Part shown: one piece after another, positions 41,876 to 50,114 of the stretch
Layout: every line of letters starts with the position of its first letter
Numbering within the stretch: the first letter of the stretch is position 1
NCBI RefSeq assembly: GCF_018343615.1
Contig: NZ_JAGYPI010000002.1
Location: 825,562-889,561, forward strand
Origin: Bacillus sp. FJAT-49736
Lineage (GTDB): Bacteria; Bacillota; Bacilli; Bacillales; Bacillaceae_C
Reading direction: 5' to 3'
DNA length: 64,000 bases
The notes under the pieces: model-generated
Databases searched by the model: none
The model's input: only the letters and a program-made list of their open reading frames with translations
What the model was told of the DNA's origin: nothing
Program-made: the position numbers and the translations under genes

Positions 41876-43438
41876 ATTAATAGTTTATGGAATGAAATAA
41901 AAGATGTTTCCGTTAACCGACTACCAGAGGTTGGCAGTTTACTCGTTGAACATATTTATCTTTCACTCATTTCTATTGTAATTGCTATTGTGATTGCGGT
42001 TCCGCTTGGAATTTTCTTAACTCGCCAAAAGAAGATAGCGGATATAGTCATTGGTATTACCGCAGCACTGCAAACCATTCCCAGCCTTGCATTACTTGTT
42101 TTCTTAGTTCCTTTTATCGGAACAGGAAAACCGCCTGCTATTATCGCACTAACCATCTATGGATTATTGCCCATCCTTCGTAATACATATTTAGGTATTA
42201 TGAATGTGAACAGTAGTACGGTGGAAGCTGGTATCGGAATGGGAATGACAAGCAGGCAGGTTCTTTGGAAAATTGAGCTCCCTCTCGCGCTAAATGTAAT
42301 CATGGGAGGTATTCGCACTGCGGCTGTTATGGTCGTTGGAGTAGCAACAATTGCAGGTTTAATAGGTGCTGGAGGTCTAGGAGATTTAATTTTCCGTGGC
42401 TTACAAACGTATAACTCCGGACTCATTATTGCTGGAGCACTACCTTCTGCTTTGATTGCAATTTTATTTGACTTAATCCTAAAACGGTTTGAAAACGCGG
42501 CGAAACCTGGCAGTAAAAAGAAATTTTCAAAAGCCAAAAGATGGGTTACCGTAGGAATCACCGCAGCCGTACTTATTTCCGGAATTTCGGTAGGAATTGT
42601 GAAAGCAGTCAATAATAAAAATGCTATTACTATAACAGGGAAAAATTTTACCGAACAAGAGATTTTAGTTAATATCTATAAAGAATTAATCGAAGATCGA
42701 ACCAACCTGAAAGTTAATAAACAATCCTTTATAAGCGGATCAGCAGCTGTTTTTCAAGGCTTAAAAAAGGGTGACTATGATATTAGTGTTGAGTATACCG
42801 GTACAGGATTAATGAATTATTTAAAAGAAGACATCGGTACTACAGATCCTGAAAAGGTATATCAATATGTTAAAAAACGTTTCCAGAAGAAATACAATCT
42901 AATCTGGTTAGATCCAATTGGATTTAATAATACCTACTCTTTAACCATCCGAAAAGAGGATGCAAAAAAGTGGAATATCAAGACCATTTCCGATTTAAAA
43001 GAAAAGGCACCACAGCTGACACTCGCTTCTGAACCAGAGTTCCTTGAACGTGACGATGGATACCCCGGCTTGAAAAAAGCTTACGGAATCCAATTCGGAA
43101 AAACACAGGCTATGGATTCAGGAATTATTTACAGTGCTGCTAAAAACCATAAAGCAGATGTTATCGATGCCTATACGACGGACGGACGAATTCCTGCCTT
43201 TCATTTGCAGGTGCTTGAAGATGATCAGCATGTTTTTCCACCATATAATGCCGTCCCTGTAGTGAGAGGCGAGGTGCTAAAAAAACATCCAGAGCTAAAA
43301 AAGGTGTTAAACTTACTCGCAGGAAAAATCACTGATAAAAAAATGCAGGAATTAAATGCCGAAGTCGATATTCATAAGAAAACATATAAAGATGTCGCCC
43401 ATCAGTTTTTAGTAGAAGAGGGATTAATAGAAAATTAA
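41876..43438 (+). CDS. Compatible-solute ABC transporter: fused permease and substrate-binding protein
   Basis: A fusion of an OpuCB-like permease (five to six helices, with QTIPSLALLVFLVPFIGTG and the ATPase-coupling EAA loop VEAGIGMGMTSRQVLWKIELPLAL) to an OpuCC-like binding domain starting ITITGKNFTEQEILVNIYKEL. The binding domain is on the outer face, tethered by the last helix. No ATG, GTG or TTG exists in frame before 41990, but the family's N-terminus clearly starts earlier (NSLWNEIKDVSVNRLPEVGSLLVEHIYLSL). The best start is ATT at 41876, nine bases after AGGAGG. The length would be 520 residues, as expected. Confidence 0.85.
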   Translation: MNSLWNEIKDVSVNRLPEVGSLLVEHIYLSLISIVIAIVIAVPLGIFLTRQKKIADIVIGITAALQTIPSLALLVFLVPFIGTGKPPAIIALTIYGLLPILRNTYLGIMNVNSSTVEAGIGMGMTSRQVLWKIELPLALNVIMGGIRTAAVMVVGVATIAGLIGAGGLGDLIFRGLQTYNSGLIIAGALPSALIAILFDLILKRFENAAKPGSKKKFSKAKRWVTVGITAAVLISGISVGIVKAVNNKNAITITGKNFTEQEILVNIYKELIEDRTNLKVNKQSFISGSAAVFQGLKKGDYDISVEYTGTGLMNYLKEDIGTTDPEKVYQYVKKRFQKKYNLIWLDPIGFNNTYSLTIRKEDAKKWNIKTISDLKEKAPQLTLASEPEFLERDDGYPGLKKAYGIQFGKTQAMDSGIIYSAAKNHKADVIDAYTTDGRIPAFHLQVLEDDQHVFPPYNAVPVVRGEVLKKHPELKKVLNLLAGKITDKKMQELNAEVDIHKKTYKDVAHQFLVEEGLIEN

Positions 43439-43447
43439 TAGAATGAT

Positions 43448-43479
43448 AGATCAGTGTGATAGCACGCTGATCTTTTTTA
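43448..43479 (+). terminator. Terminator of the compatible-solute importer operon
   Basis: AGATCAGTGTG and CACGCTGATCT (43448-43458 / 43463-43473) form an eleven-pair stem including one G-T pair, followed by TTTTTT. Confidence 0.85.
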
Positions 43480-43809
43480 TATTTTCAGCAGATTATCTAA
43501 TACTAGTGCAATCAATGCAACCATAAAAAATGCGCCAGCTATTATGTGCCTTCCAGTTGCATATAAAGCTGCTGAAGCTAATCCAAAAACGATTAATTTT
43601 AGCATAATATTTAATGGAGCATTTACTGGAATTTTCGCCTTAGGTGCAAGAAATAACCCCCAAACATAGGCAACAAAAAGTGGGGTTCCAATTCCTAAAA
43701 GAAGCTTCATCGCAATTCCTTTTCCCACGTGAAACCCCCAATAACTGTATGCAGCTAATGCCGCCAGCTCGATGAGAAAAAGAATAGTCAAAAACAAATA
43801 TGCAAACAT
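43477..43809 (-). CDS. YrdB family (DUF2568) membrane protein
   Basis: A 110-residue protein with four membrane helices (about 3-20, 30-48, 64-80 and 85-105). The pattern WGLFLAPKAK after helix 2 and the polar ends of the helices fit the YrdB/DUF2568 family. Function unknown. AAAGGAGG precedes the ATG. Third gene of the TetR-MBL-YrdB operon. Confidence 0.82.
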   Translation of the reverse strand: MFAYLFLTILFLIELAALAAYSYWGFHVGKGIAMKLLLGIGTPLFVAYVWGLFLAPKAKIPVNAPLNIMLKLIVFGLASAALYATGRHIIAGAFFMVALIALVLDNLLKI

Positions 43810-43824
43810 ACAAGAAGCCTCCTT

Positions 43825-44514
43825 TTATAAATTAGTTACACCGAGTTCCCGTTCCATTTTCCGAATATAGCCATCGATTTGATTGGCAGGTTCAATTACT
43901 GAATTTCCATGACATACTTCTAATCGCTTCGGCTGCAGGTCCCCTATAATCTTGCCGCTTGTTACTGCTTCTTTCATATCTGGTGTAAACATGGCCATTG
44001 GTTTTTGCAGTAGACCCTTTTTGGAGGTAAATAAATCTCCAGCTAGTAAAACTTGATCCTGCTCGTGATAATATACAACATGACCAGGTGAGTGACCAGG
44101 CGTATGATATGGACGTAATCCCGCAATCCTTTGGAGATTACCCTGATCATCTGTCGGTAATGTTCTTGCTATGCCCTTTGCCACAAACTGTGATGGTTTT
44201 TTCCTTCCAGGGTACGGAAACTCCCCTTCCATATATGGAATTTCGATTTGATGTGCGTATACAGGGACATTTTTTTCTTTTAAAATTGATTTTAATGCAC
44301 CTACATGATCGGAATGACCGTGTGTTAATAAAATATTTTGAAGTGGCCCGCGTTGAATCTCCTGGATATATTTTTGGATTCCTTTTGCCATCGGAGATAT
44401 ACCTGCATCTACCAATGTAACCCCTTGTTCATCCGTTACTAGCCAGACATGAATAGGAATGAACATCCACGTTTTCAAGCTCCAAATATGCTCCGAAATT
44501 TGTTCGATTTTCAC
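43825..44514 (-). CDS. MBL-fold metallo-hydrolase
   Basis: A 229-residue metallo-beta-lactamase-fold enzyme. The motifs are THGHSDHVG (HxHxDH), TPGHSPGHVVYY, LLAGDLF and a final His in EVCHG. It is of the glyoxalase II-like group, and the substrate cannot be named. The GTG start at 44514 is three bases from the TetR stop and has AAGGGG nine bases upstream. It is controlled with the repressor from the operator-bearing promoter at 45.2 kb. Confidence 0.88.
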   Translation of the reverse strand: MKIEQISEHIWSLKTWMFIPIHVWLVTDEQGVTLVDAGISPMAKGIQKYIQEIQRGPLQNILLTHGHSDHVGALKSILKEKNVPVYAHQIEIPYMEGEFPYPGRKKPSQFVAKGIARTLPTDDQGNLQRIAGLRPYHTPGHSPGHVVYYHEQDQVLLAGDLFTSKKGLLQKPMAMFTPDMKEAVTSGKIIGDLQPKRLEVCHGNSVIEPANQIDGYIRKMERELGVTNL

Positions 44515-44517
44515 TTT

Positions 44518-45147
44518 TTACAGCCCCTTTTGTTTTAATTTCTCTTTAAAGCCTAAAAGCAGAATGGCAACCGCTTCATCAAAAGTAGGAATTAATCTTT
44601 CCATTAAAGTATCAAGAGTTTCATGGGGGTAAGAATAAGTTGCAACTATTCCTTGGATGTTAAAAAAGAAAATACGTGCAAAGGCTAACAGCTGCTCACC
44701 CTCGTCAATGGAAAGGCATTTTCGAATTACCTGCTTAATGATATTAAATAACTCCAACCGCAGCTTATTGATTTCTGAATTCGGTTCTTCCACATCCACT
44801 CTGGAGGATTGTGCTGTAATAAAAATGGTATACATACTCCGATTAAGGAGACAAAAATAGATAAATTCCCTGCTAATTTCCTTCAACTGCTGCTCAAAGC
44901 TTATGGATGAATCAGCTGAAATATATTCCATTTTATTCCTCAAATCCTCTAATACAGGCATGGAAAGTCTATGGAGCAAAGCTTCCTTATCCTTAAAATA
45001 AATATAGATGGTGGTATGGGAACATCCAGCTTCTTTCGCAATTTCCCGCATTGTCACATGGTCATAACCCCTTTTCGCAAACAATTTACCTGCTGCAAGC
45101 AAGATACTCTTCTTTGTCTCTTCCGCTCGTTGTTCCTGTTTACTCAT
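44518..45147 (-). CDS. TetR-family repressor
   Basis: A 209-residue TetR regulator: the HTH lies at residues 11-57 (AAGKLFAKRGYDHVTMREIAKEAGCSHTTIYIYFKDKEALL), followed by a helical ligand domain with LLNRSMYTIFITAQ. First gene of an operon with an MBL hydrolase and a YrdB protein. Three AACC-N3-GGTT palindromes in its own promoter strongly suggest autorepression. The inducer is unknown, presumably a compound handled by the MBL enzyme. Confidence 0.9.
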   Translation of the reverse strand: MSKQEQRAEETKKSILLAAGKLFAKRGYDHVTMREIAKEAGCSHTTIYIYFKDKEALLHRLSMPVLEDLRNKMEYISADSSISFEQQLKEISREFIYFCLLNRSMYTIFITAQSSRVDVEEPNSEINKLRLELFNIIKQVIRKCLSIDEGEQLLAFARIFFFNIQGIVATYSYPHETLDTLMERLIPTFDEAVAILLLGFKEKLKQKGL

Positions 45148-45180
45148 GCTCTTCTCCTAACTACTTGAATTTTATATTAT

Positions 45181-45236
45181 AACCATTGGTTACTAACCGT
45201 TGGTTATAATATAACCGATGGTTAGTTTATTGTCAA
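45181..45236 (-). promoter_or_regulatory. TetR operon promoter with three operator copies
   Basis: TTGACA (45231-45236) and TATATT (45208-45213) with a 17-base spacer. Palindromes AACC-N3-GGTT occur at 45181-45191, 45195-45205 and 45213-45223, covering the spacer and the region after the -10 box. Confidence 0.85.
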
Positions 45237-45357
45237 AATATTTTTGCCTATTATCAAAAAATCATTATAGAACGGGAATCATATTATTTTTCATTTTTGC
45301 CCAGCATGTATATCATAATAAAAGAAAAGCGATTCTATCTGAAAGAAGGAAATCACA

Positions 45358-46218
45358 ATGACAGAACTTACTCCTTTTCAAAGAGATATAAAAAATCATT
45401 GGAATGTAACTTATAATCAAAATGGCTACCCCCATGTACAGCAAGGATGGGTATTACATCCGGAAAGGCAAAAGGAATTCGATCCATTTATTTTAATGGC
45501 GGAGGACTGGTTTAAGCGTGGGACCTTCTCTGATCACCCGCATCGTGGATTTCAAACCATTACGTATGTTGTGGATGGACGTTTGGAGCATATTGATAAT
45601 CATGGCGGGCATTCTATTTTGGAGGCCGGTGATGTTCAATATATGAATGCAGGCTGGGCTGCAAGACATGCTGAAGAAGCAGTTGATGATGACCTTATAC
45701 ATACATTGCAATTATGGTTGAACTTACCTAAATCATTAAAAACAACCAAAACATCCTATCAAAATATTTATGTGGAGGATGCCCCTGTGGTTTCCTTTGA
45801 CAAAGGAAGAATACGGGTGTATTCAGGTGAAATTGCAGGTGTGAAGGGACCAATGGAAAGTGTAGTTCCTATTACAATGGCGGAAATAAGCTTCTCTGCC
45901 GGCGGATTTTACACTCATGTATTACCGGAGAATCACAATGCCTTTCTCTATGTGCTTTCAGGTGAGCTAGAATTTGGCCAAAGTAAAACAGCTTTACGGA
46001 AAACAAATGCAGCTACCCTAACATGCAATGAAAATGGAACTGGCAGCAGCGAACTGATTATTAAGGCAAATACACGCTCAAAGGTTCTTATATATTCCGG
46101 AGTTCCTATCAAAGAAGAAGTGGTAGCGTACGGCCCATTCGTCATGAATTCAATGGAAGAAATTCAACAAGCTTTTCGCGACTATCATGATGGTAAGTTT
46201 GGCCAGCCAGCAGTTTAA
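45358..46218 (+). CDS. Pirin family protein
   Basis: A 286-residue two-cupin protein of the pirin family. The metal-binding part has SDHPHRGFQTITYVVDG and HGGHSILEAGDVQYMNAGWAARHAE in the N-terminal cupin; the C-terminal cupin has HNAFLYVLSGELEFG. Some pirins have quercetin dioxygenase activity, others act as redox-linked regulators. AAGGAAATCACA lies before the ATG. The upstream gap of 210 bases holds the TetR operator region. Confidence 0.88.
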   Translation: MTELTPFQRDIKNHWNVTYNQNGYPHVQQGWVLHPERQKEFDPFILMAEDWFKRGTFSDHPHRGFQTITYVVDGRLEHIDNHGGHSILEAGDVQYMNAGWAARHAEEAVDDDLIHTLQLWLNLPKSLKTTKTSYQNIYVEDAPVVSFDKGRIRVYSGEIAGVKGPMESVVPITMAEISFSAGGFYTHVLPENHNAFLYVLSGELEFGQSKTALRKTNAATLTCNENGTGSSELIIKANTRSKVLIYSGVPIKEEVVAYGPFVMNSMEEIQQAFRDYHDGKFGQPAV

Positions 46219-46295
46219 TTGATTTATTACAATAGTTGATATACTATTATAAGCAGATTACAATTTGTAACTAACATCTTAGGAGGGAATTGAAT

Positions 46296-46844
46296 TTGAA
46301 AATAGTAGCATTAGTTGGAAGTAACCGTAAAGAATCTTATAATAAGAAGCTTGCAGTCTATATGCAAGAACGATATAAGGGGAAACTGGACATTGAAATA
46401 TTACCAATCGAGCAACTTCCAATGTACAATCAGGATGATGAACTTAACCCTGCCGACATTGTAAAAGATATCAAAGGAAAAGTTCTTGAAAGTGATGGTA
46501 TCCTTATCGTAACACCTGAGTACAACCATTCTATTCCAGCCGTTTTAAAAAATGCAATTGATTGGTTCTCACGCGTGGAAAGAGTAATGGTTCATAAACC
46601 TGTAATGATTGCTGGCGGCTCAGGAGGAGTACTAGGTACTGTTCGAGCTCAAATGCATCTTCGTCAAATCATGAACTCACCTGGTGTTTCCGCCTTAACA
46701 TTACCAGGTAACGAAGTATTTATCGGTGCAATCCAAAGTAAGTTAGATGAAACTGGAAAGCTTGTTGATGAAGCGACTATTCAATTTTTAGATAAAGTAG
46801 TGGAAAACTTCATCGATTGGATTAAGCAAACAAAACGATATTAA
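46296..46844 (+). CDS. NADPH-dependent FMN reductase
   Basis: A 182-residue flavodoxin-like flavoprotein. GSNRKESYNKKLA near residues 7-19 forms the FMN phosphate loop, and TPEYNHSIPAVLKNAIDWFSR is the family signature. Relatives (ChrR, YieF, AzoR-like) reduce quinones, chromate or azo dyes, in keeping with the quinone theme elsewhere. Of two TTG codons the second (46296) has the better spacing, nine bases, from AGGAGG. Confidence 0.88.
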   Translation: MKIVALVGSNRKESYNKKLAVYMQERYKGKLDIEILPIEQLPMYNQDDELNPADIVKDIKGKVLESDGILIVTPEYNHSIPAVLKNAIDWFSRVERVMVHKPVMIAGGSGGVLGTVRAQMHLRQIMNSPGVSALTLPGNEVFIGAIQSKLDETGKLVDEATIQFLDKVVENFIDWIKQTKRY

Positions 46845-46852
46845 TTTGAAGA

Positions 46853-46880
46853 GATCAAACCACTTGGTTTGATCTTTTTT
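46853..46880 (+). terminator. Terminator after the FMN reductase gene
   Basis: GATCAAACC and GGTTTGATC (46853-46861 / 46866-46874) pair perfectly around a four-base loop, followed by TTTTTT. Confidence 0.9.
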
Positions 46881-47018
46881 ATCGTATTCACAAATACTTT
46901 GAATTGCTGTCAAACTCTGTCACATTATGTAATATAACTGTAACCCCCCTGTGAAGACGCGGTTATATAAAAACTTGTATAGTGGATATAGCAAATAAAC
47001 ATCAGGAGGTACAACAAC

Positions 47019-47465
47019 ATGGTGAAAAAAATCTTCTCGACTGTAGTAATTGCATCTGCGCTTATCTTTGGATTCACAGCAAAAGGTCACAACGCTGAAG
47101 CTGCGTATTACAACACAAAGGCGATTTCTGTTGCCAAAAGTAATCTTGGTGTTCCTTACCGCTACGGAGGCATTAGTCCTGCAGGATTCGATTGTTCTGG
47201 TCTTGTAAAATATTCTTACGGCAAAGCTGGAGTAGCATTGCCTAGAACAGCTGGAGATATGTTCTCTAAAGGTACACGTGCTAAAACATTAAAAGCAGGA
47301 GACTTAGTTTTCTTCGCTCAAAATAAAGCTTCGAAACCATCTCATGTCGGTATCTATCTCGGCAGCGGAAAATTTATTAATGCTTCTTCTTCTAAGGGAG
47401 TATCTATTACTACTCTTAGCAATCCTTATTGGAAGCCTCGTTATGTTGGAGCAAAGCATATATAA
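47019..47465 (+). CDS. Secreted NlpC/P60 (C40) peptidoglycan hydrolase
   Basis: A 148-residue secreted protein. A signal peptide (1-28, cleavage near HNAEA) is followed directly by an NlpC/P60 domain without any LysM or SH3 part. The catalytic triad is Cys59 in GFDCSGLV, His109 in KPSHVGIY and Asn121 in KFINASS. It should cut gamma-D-Glu-diaminopimelate bonds in wall peptides. TCAGGAGG precedes the ATG. Single gene with its own terminator. Confidence 0.92.
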   Translation: MVKKIFSTVVIASALIFGFTAKGHNAEAAYYNTKAISVAKSNLGVPYRYGGISPAGFDCSGLVKYSYGKAGVALPRTAGDMFSKGTRAKTLKAGDLVFFAQNKASKPSHVGIYLGSGKFINASSSKGVSITTLSNPYWKPRYVGAKHI

Positions 47466-47477
47466 TAATATAAATTT

Positions 47478-47504
47478 AGCTTCGGTGCAGACCGAAGCTT
47501 TTTT
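47478..47504 (+). terminator. Terminator after the NlpC/P60 gene
   Basis: AGCTTCGGT and ACCGAAGCT (47478-47486 / 47491-47499) pair perfectly around a four-base loop, followed by TTTTT. Confidence 0.9.
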
Positions 47505-47679
47505 GTTTGATATTCTTCTGAGTTAAGTAAGGCGAGCTGAATTTACAGATCGATTTACTTTACTTTGGTTTCTTATTCGTGCTTTGTTATGAAAACATGC
47601 TTCCATTTTGCTCGACACATGTACAACTCTTTTTCATGTCTGTTTTTTTGCACAGAACTATTTTTGGGGCGTACCTATT

Positions 47680-48260
47680 CCTTTCTTCGGTAACCTACTT
47701 TCGACTTCTAATCCTTTGGTGAGAATCGTCCCTCTCTTTGGTGACCCTTTTTCCACCTCAAACCCTTTGACGGGAACTTATCCCTCTCTTTGGTGACCCT
47801 TTTTCCACTCCAAATCCTTCGACGGGAACCTATCCCTCTCTTTGGTGACCCTTTTTCCACCTCAAACCCTTTGACGGGAACCTATCCCTCTCTTTGGTGA
47901 CCCTTTTTCCACTTCAAACCCTTTAACGGGAACCTATCTCCCTCTTTGGTGACCCTTTTCCCTCTTCAACCCCTTTAACGGGAACCTATCCCTCTCTTTG
48001 GTGACCCTTTTTCCACCTCAAACCCTTTGACGGGAACCTATCCCTCTCTTTGGTGACCCTTTTTCCACTCCAAATCCTTCGACGGGAACCTATCCCTCTC
48101 TTTGGTGACCCTTTTCCCACCTCAAACCCTTTGACGGGAACCTATCCCTCTCTTTGGTGACCCTTTTTCCACTTCAAACCCTTTAACGGGAACCTATCCC
48201 TCTCTTTGGTGACCCATTCTCGACTTCTAATCCTTGGTGAGAACTTATCCCTTTCTATCT
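47680..48260. repeat. 52-base tandem repeat array, about eleven units
   Basis: The anchor GTGACCC recurs exactly every 52 bases at 47741, 47793, 47845, 47897, 47949, 48001, 48053, 48105, 48157 and 48209, with a diverged copy near 47690. The unit contains CTTTGACGGGAACCTATCCC and CTCTTTGGTGACCCTTTTTCC. Units 1-4 and 6-9 carry the same variants in the same order, so a 260-base block has been duplicated. The first and last units are the most diverged. It cannot code, since 52 is not a multiple of three. It fills the gap between the NlpC/P60 and anti-sigma-like genes. Confidence 0.9.
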
Positions 48261-48324
48261 ACTCTCATCAAAATACAAAAGGTAGCAACTGTAAAAATCC
48301 ATGGGAGCTAGGCAAAATAGGACC

Positions 48325-49278
48325 TCATTTTTTTACATTTACAACGGTACTCTCACCAAGTACAGTAATTTTCCATTTGCCAGGTGTATCAAATATCAGA
48401 TCACCGGTAAAATGAGTAATTGTATTTCCCGTTACGTTATAAAATGAAGCATCTTGATAATATGGAAAGCTTAGAATATGACTTTCATCTGTTATTAAGG
48501 CAGCTTTTACTATAATCTTTGACTCTTTTCGCTCTCCTTTAACCTCTAATATAACATCCGAATTTAATCCTACTTTTACATCATCTTCCGTTAAATAGAA
48601 CTCGGCGTTTTTGGTTGCTATATAAGGTGCTTTTACATTTACTACAATCGAACCGTATGGCTTTCCGTCGATAGATATATTCATTTTCCATAATCCTTTT
48701 TTGGGAAATGGCTTAAAGCTTGTCAATGTACTTGCATCTGCTCCATAGATAGGGCCTTGAAGCTCCGTTTCGTTTACAACAAATTTTTCACCTGTTCCCT
48801 CATGTATAGCTGTTGCCTTTAAAGTTTTGTTTGCCAATTTATCATAATCTCCCCAAACATACCAAAACATTTTGGAACCTGCCCGTGGGTCCTTTGCGAT
48901 AAATTCAGTATCTAGAAATCCGATTTTCCCTTTGATTCCTCGCACTCGATTTTTATACACTAAGGAACCATCGCGATCCAATAAATCAAATGTAGGACTT
49001 ACTTTCCATTGTTCTGTTTGGAGTGGCTTCGTTGTATGAGTTGGTTTAGTCGGATTTTGAGACATGAATAATAAGACAGGGATGAACACGATGAAACACA
49101 TCGCAATAGCAATGGCTAGCTTTTTAAAAAGACCGCTATAATCGAGAATTCTTGTATTCTCTCTAGAAGCAAGACGCAATTGATGGAGGATTTCTTTTTG
49201 TTTGACTGGCCCTAATTTCTGCTTTGGCATGGATCGTAAAAGGGATAATTTGTACTCTTCCTCCTTATTGAATTCCAT
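48325..49278 (-). CDS. Membrane protein paired with the ECF sigma factor (probable anti-sigma factor)
   Basis: A 317-residue protein with a cytosolic N-terminus (1-50, containing LSLLRSMPKQKLG), one membrane helix (about 50-70) and a large extracellular beta-rich domain (about 80-317). The layout is that of a membrane anti-sigma factor, but I do not recognise a ZAS motif or the extracellular family. Its start overlaps the end of the sigma factor gene by 14 bases, the usual arrangement for such pairs. GGAGG lies nine bases before the ATG. Confidence 0.7.
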   Translation of the reverse strand: MEFNKEEEYKLSLLRSMPKQKLGPVKQKEILHQLRLASRENTRILDYSGLFKKLAIAIAMCFIVFIPVLLFMSQNPTKPTHTTKPLQTEQWKVSPTFDLLDRDGSLVYKNRVRGIKGKIGFLDTEFIAKDPRAGSKMFWYVWGDYDKLANKTLKATAIHEGTGEKFVVNETELQGPIYGADASTLTSFKPFPKKGLWKMNISIDGKPYGSIVVNVKAPYIATKNAEFYLTEDDVKVGLNSDVILEVKGERKESKIIVKAALITDESHILSFPYYQDASFYNVTGNTITHFTGDLIFDTPGKWKITVLGESTVVNVKK

Positions 49279-49789
49279 AATCCCGTTCCTCCTTCCATTC
49301 CTTTGATTGTATTTGGAGCTTTTTTAGTGCCCGATGTAATGTTACATTCACTTTATTCTTCGTCCAGCCTAATACTTCAGCTGTTTCCAATACCGATAAA
49401 TCCATAATTCCTCTTAATATCAGAACTTCTCGGTCCTTCCTTTTCATTTCGTTTATTGCTTTGTATATTTGTTGAATTTCTTCTTTTTGGATTAAATACT
49501 CTTCTAGATGGAGTTGATTAGATGGGATGAGTGGTAAAATGTTTTCCGGCAGGTATAATAACCTCTTTTTTCTGCGGTGGTGATCAATGGCAACTCTGCG
49601 GGCAATGGAGACTAGCCATGTTTTCGGATCCGCCTTGCCTTCAAAATGTTGAATACCTTTTAACGCTTTTAAAAAACACTCCTGTACCAGGTCTTCCACA
49701 TCGGTGCTTTGCGTGTAATATACCAAGAAATGATAAATATAGGAATTGTATTTTTGAAATAAATCTTCTATTATCCGTTCCTTATCCAC
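49265..49789 (-). CDS. ECF sigma factor, SigX-like
   Basis: A 174-residue ECF sigma factor. Sigma2 has STDVEDLVQECFLKALKGIQHFEG and KTWLVSIARRVAIDHHRRKKR; sigma4 has REVLILRGIMDLSVLETAEVLGWTKNKVNVTLHRALKKL. It is closest in feel to SigX/YlaC-type factors, which respond to envelope stress. The GTG start has AGGAGG before it, and a matching promoter lies 38-63 bases upstream. It is cotranscribed with the overlapping membrane protein gene. Confidence 0.87.
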   Translation of the reverse strand: MDKERIIEDLFQKYNSYIYHFLVYYTQSTDVEDLVQECFLKALKGIQHFEGKADPKTWLVSIARRVAIDHHRRKKRLLYLPENILPLIPSNQLHLEEYLIQKEEIQQIYKAINEMKRKDREVLILRGIMDLSVLETAEVLGWTKNKVNVTLHRALKKLQIQSKEWKEERDYGIQ

Positions 49790-49826
49790 TGAAGGTCCTC
49801 CTCTCTAAAAATGCTATTTATAATTA

Positions 49827-49852
49827 GACGGCCGTTATCAATGGAAATTACA
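49827..49852 (-). promoter_or_regulatory. ECF promoter of the SigX-like operon
   Basis: On the minus strand TGTAAT (49847-49852) and CGTC (49827-49830) are 16 bases apart, close to the TGTAAC...CGWC pattern used by SigX. It points at the sigma gene, so autoregulation is likely. Confidence 0.6.
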
Positions 49853-50114
49853 TTTTTATAATAACTTTTTCAAAAGCCGGAAAATCAAGATGCCCCCTAT
49901 AAAATAGAGAGCGTTAATAGGCAATTTAAACACAGACGAACAGTAATGGAGTAATGGCCATAGGTTGAGCTTGTGGACTCTTGTTTCGCTATCTATGACA
50001 AAATGGTGGTTTTCCTTCCTTTGTGTCTGTCTACCCTCTTTTTCCCCTTCTGCGGGTACGTTCCATACTCTTACCCAAAAAAGAGCACCCTGTGCTAGAG
50101 CGCTCCTCAATACA
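49853..50114. other. Gap between the SigX-like operon and the hut operon
   Basis: Apart from the hut terminator this stretch has no convincing gene. An 84-codon open frame on the minus strand runs through the terminator stem and has no ribosome binding site. Confidence 0.5.
50077..50096 (-). terminator. Terminator of the hut operon
   Basis: On the minus strand AGCAC and GTGCT (50092-50096 / 50084-50088) form a hairpin followed by TTTTTT, just after hutG. A longer imperfect stem with GAGC and GCTC ends may extend it. Confidence 0.65.

Noticed and set aside
42157-42612. 151-codon open frame antisense to the compatible-solute permease
   Set aside because: Proline, isoleucine and threonine-rich mirror of a membrane protein; no ribosome binding site.
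47680-48260. CRISPR array
   Set aside because: The whole 52-bp unit is repeated; there are no unique spacers between short identical repeats, and no cas genes are near.
49856-50110. 84-codon open frame on the minus strand between the SigX-like operon and hutG
   Set aside because: It runs through the hut terminator stem, has no ribosome binding site and ends right at the sigma promoter; codon use is unlike a gene.
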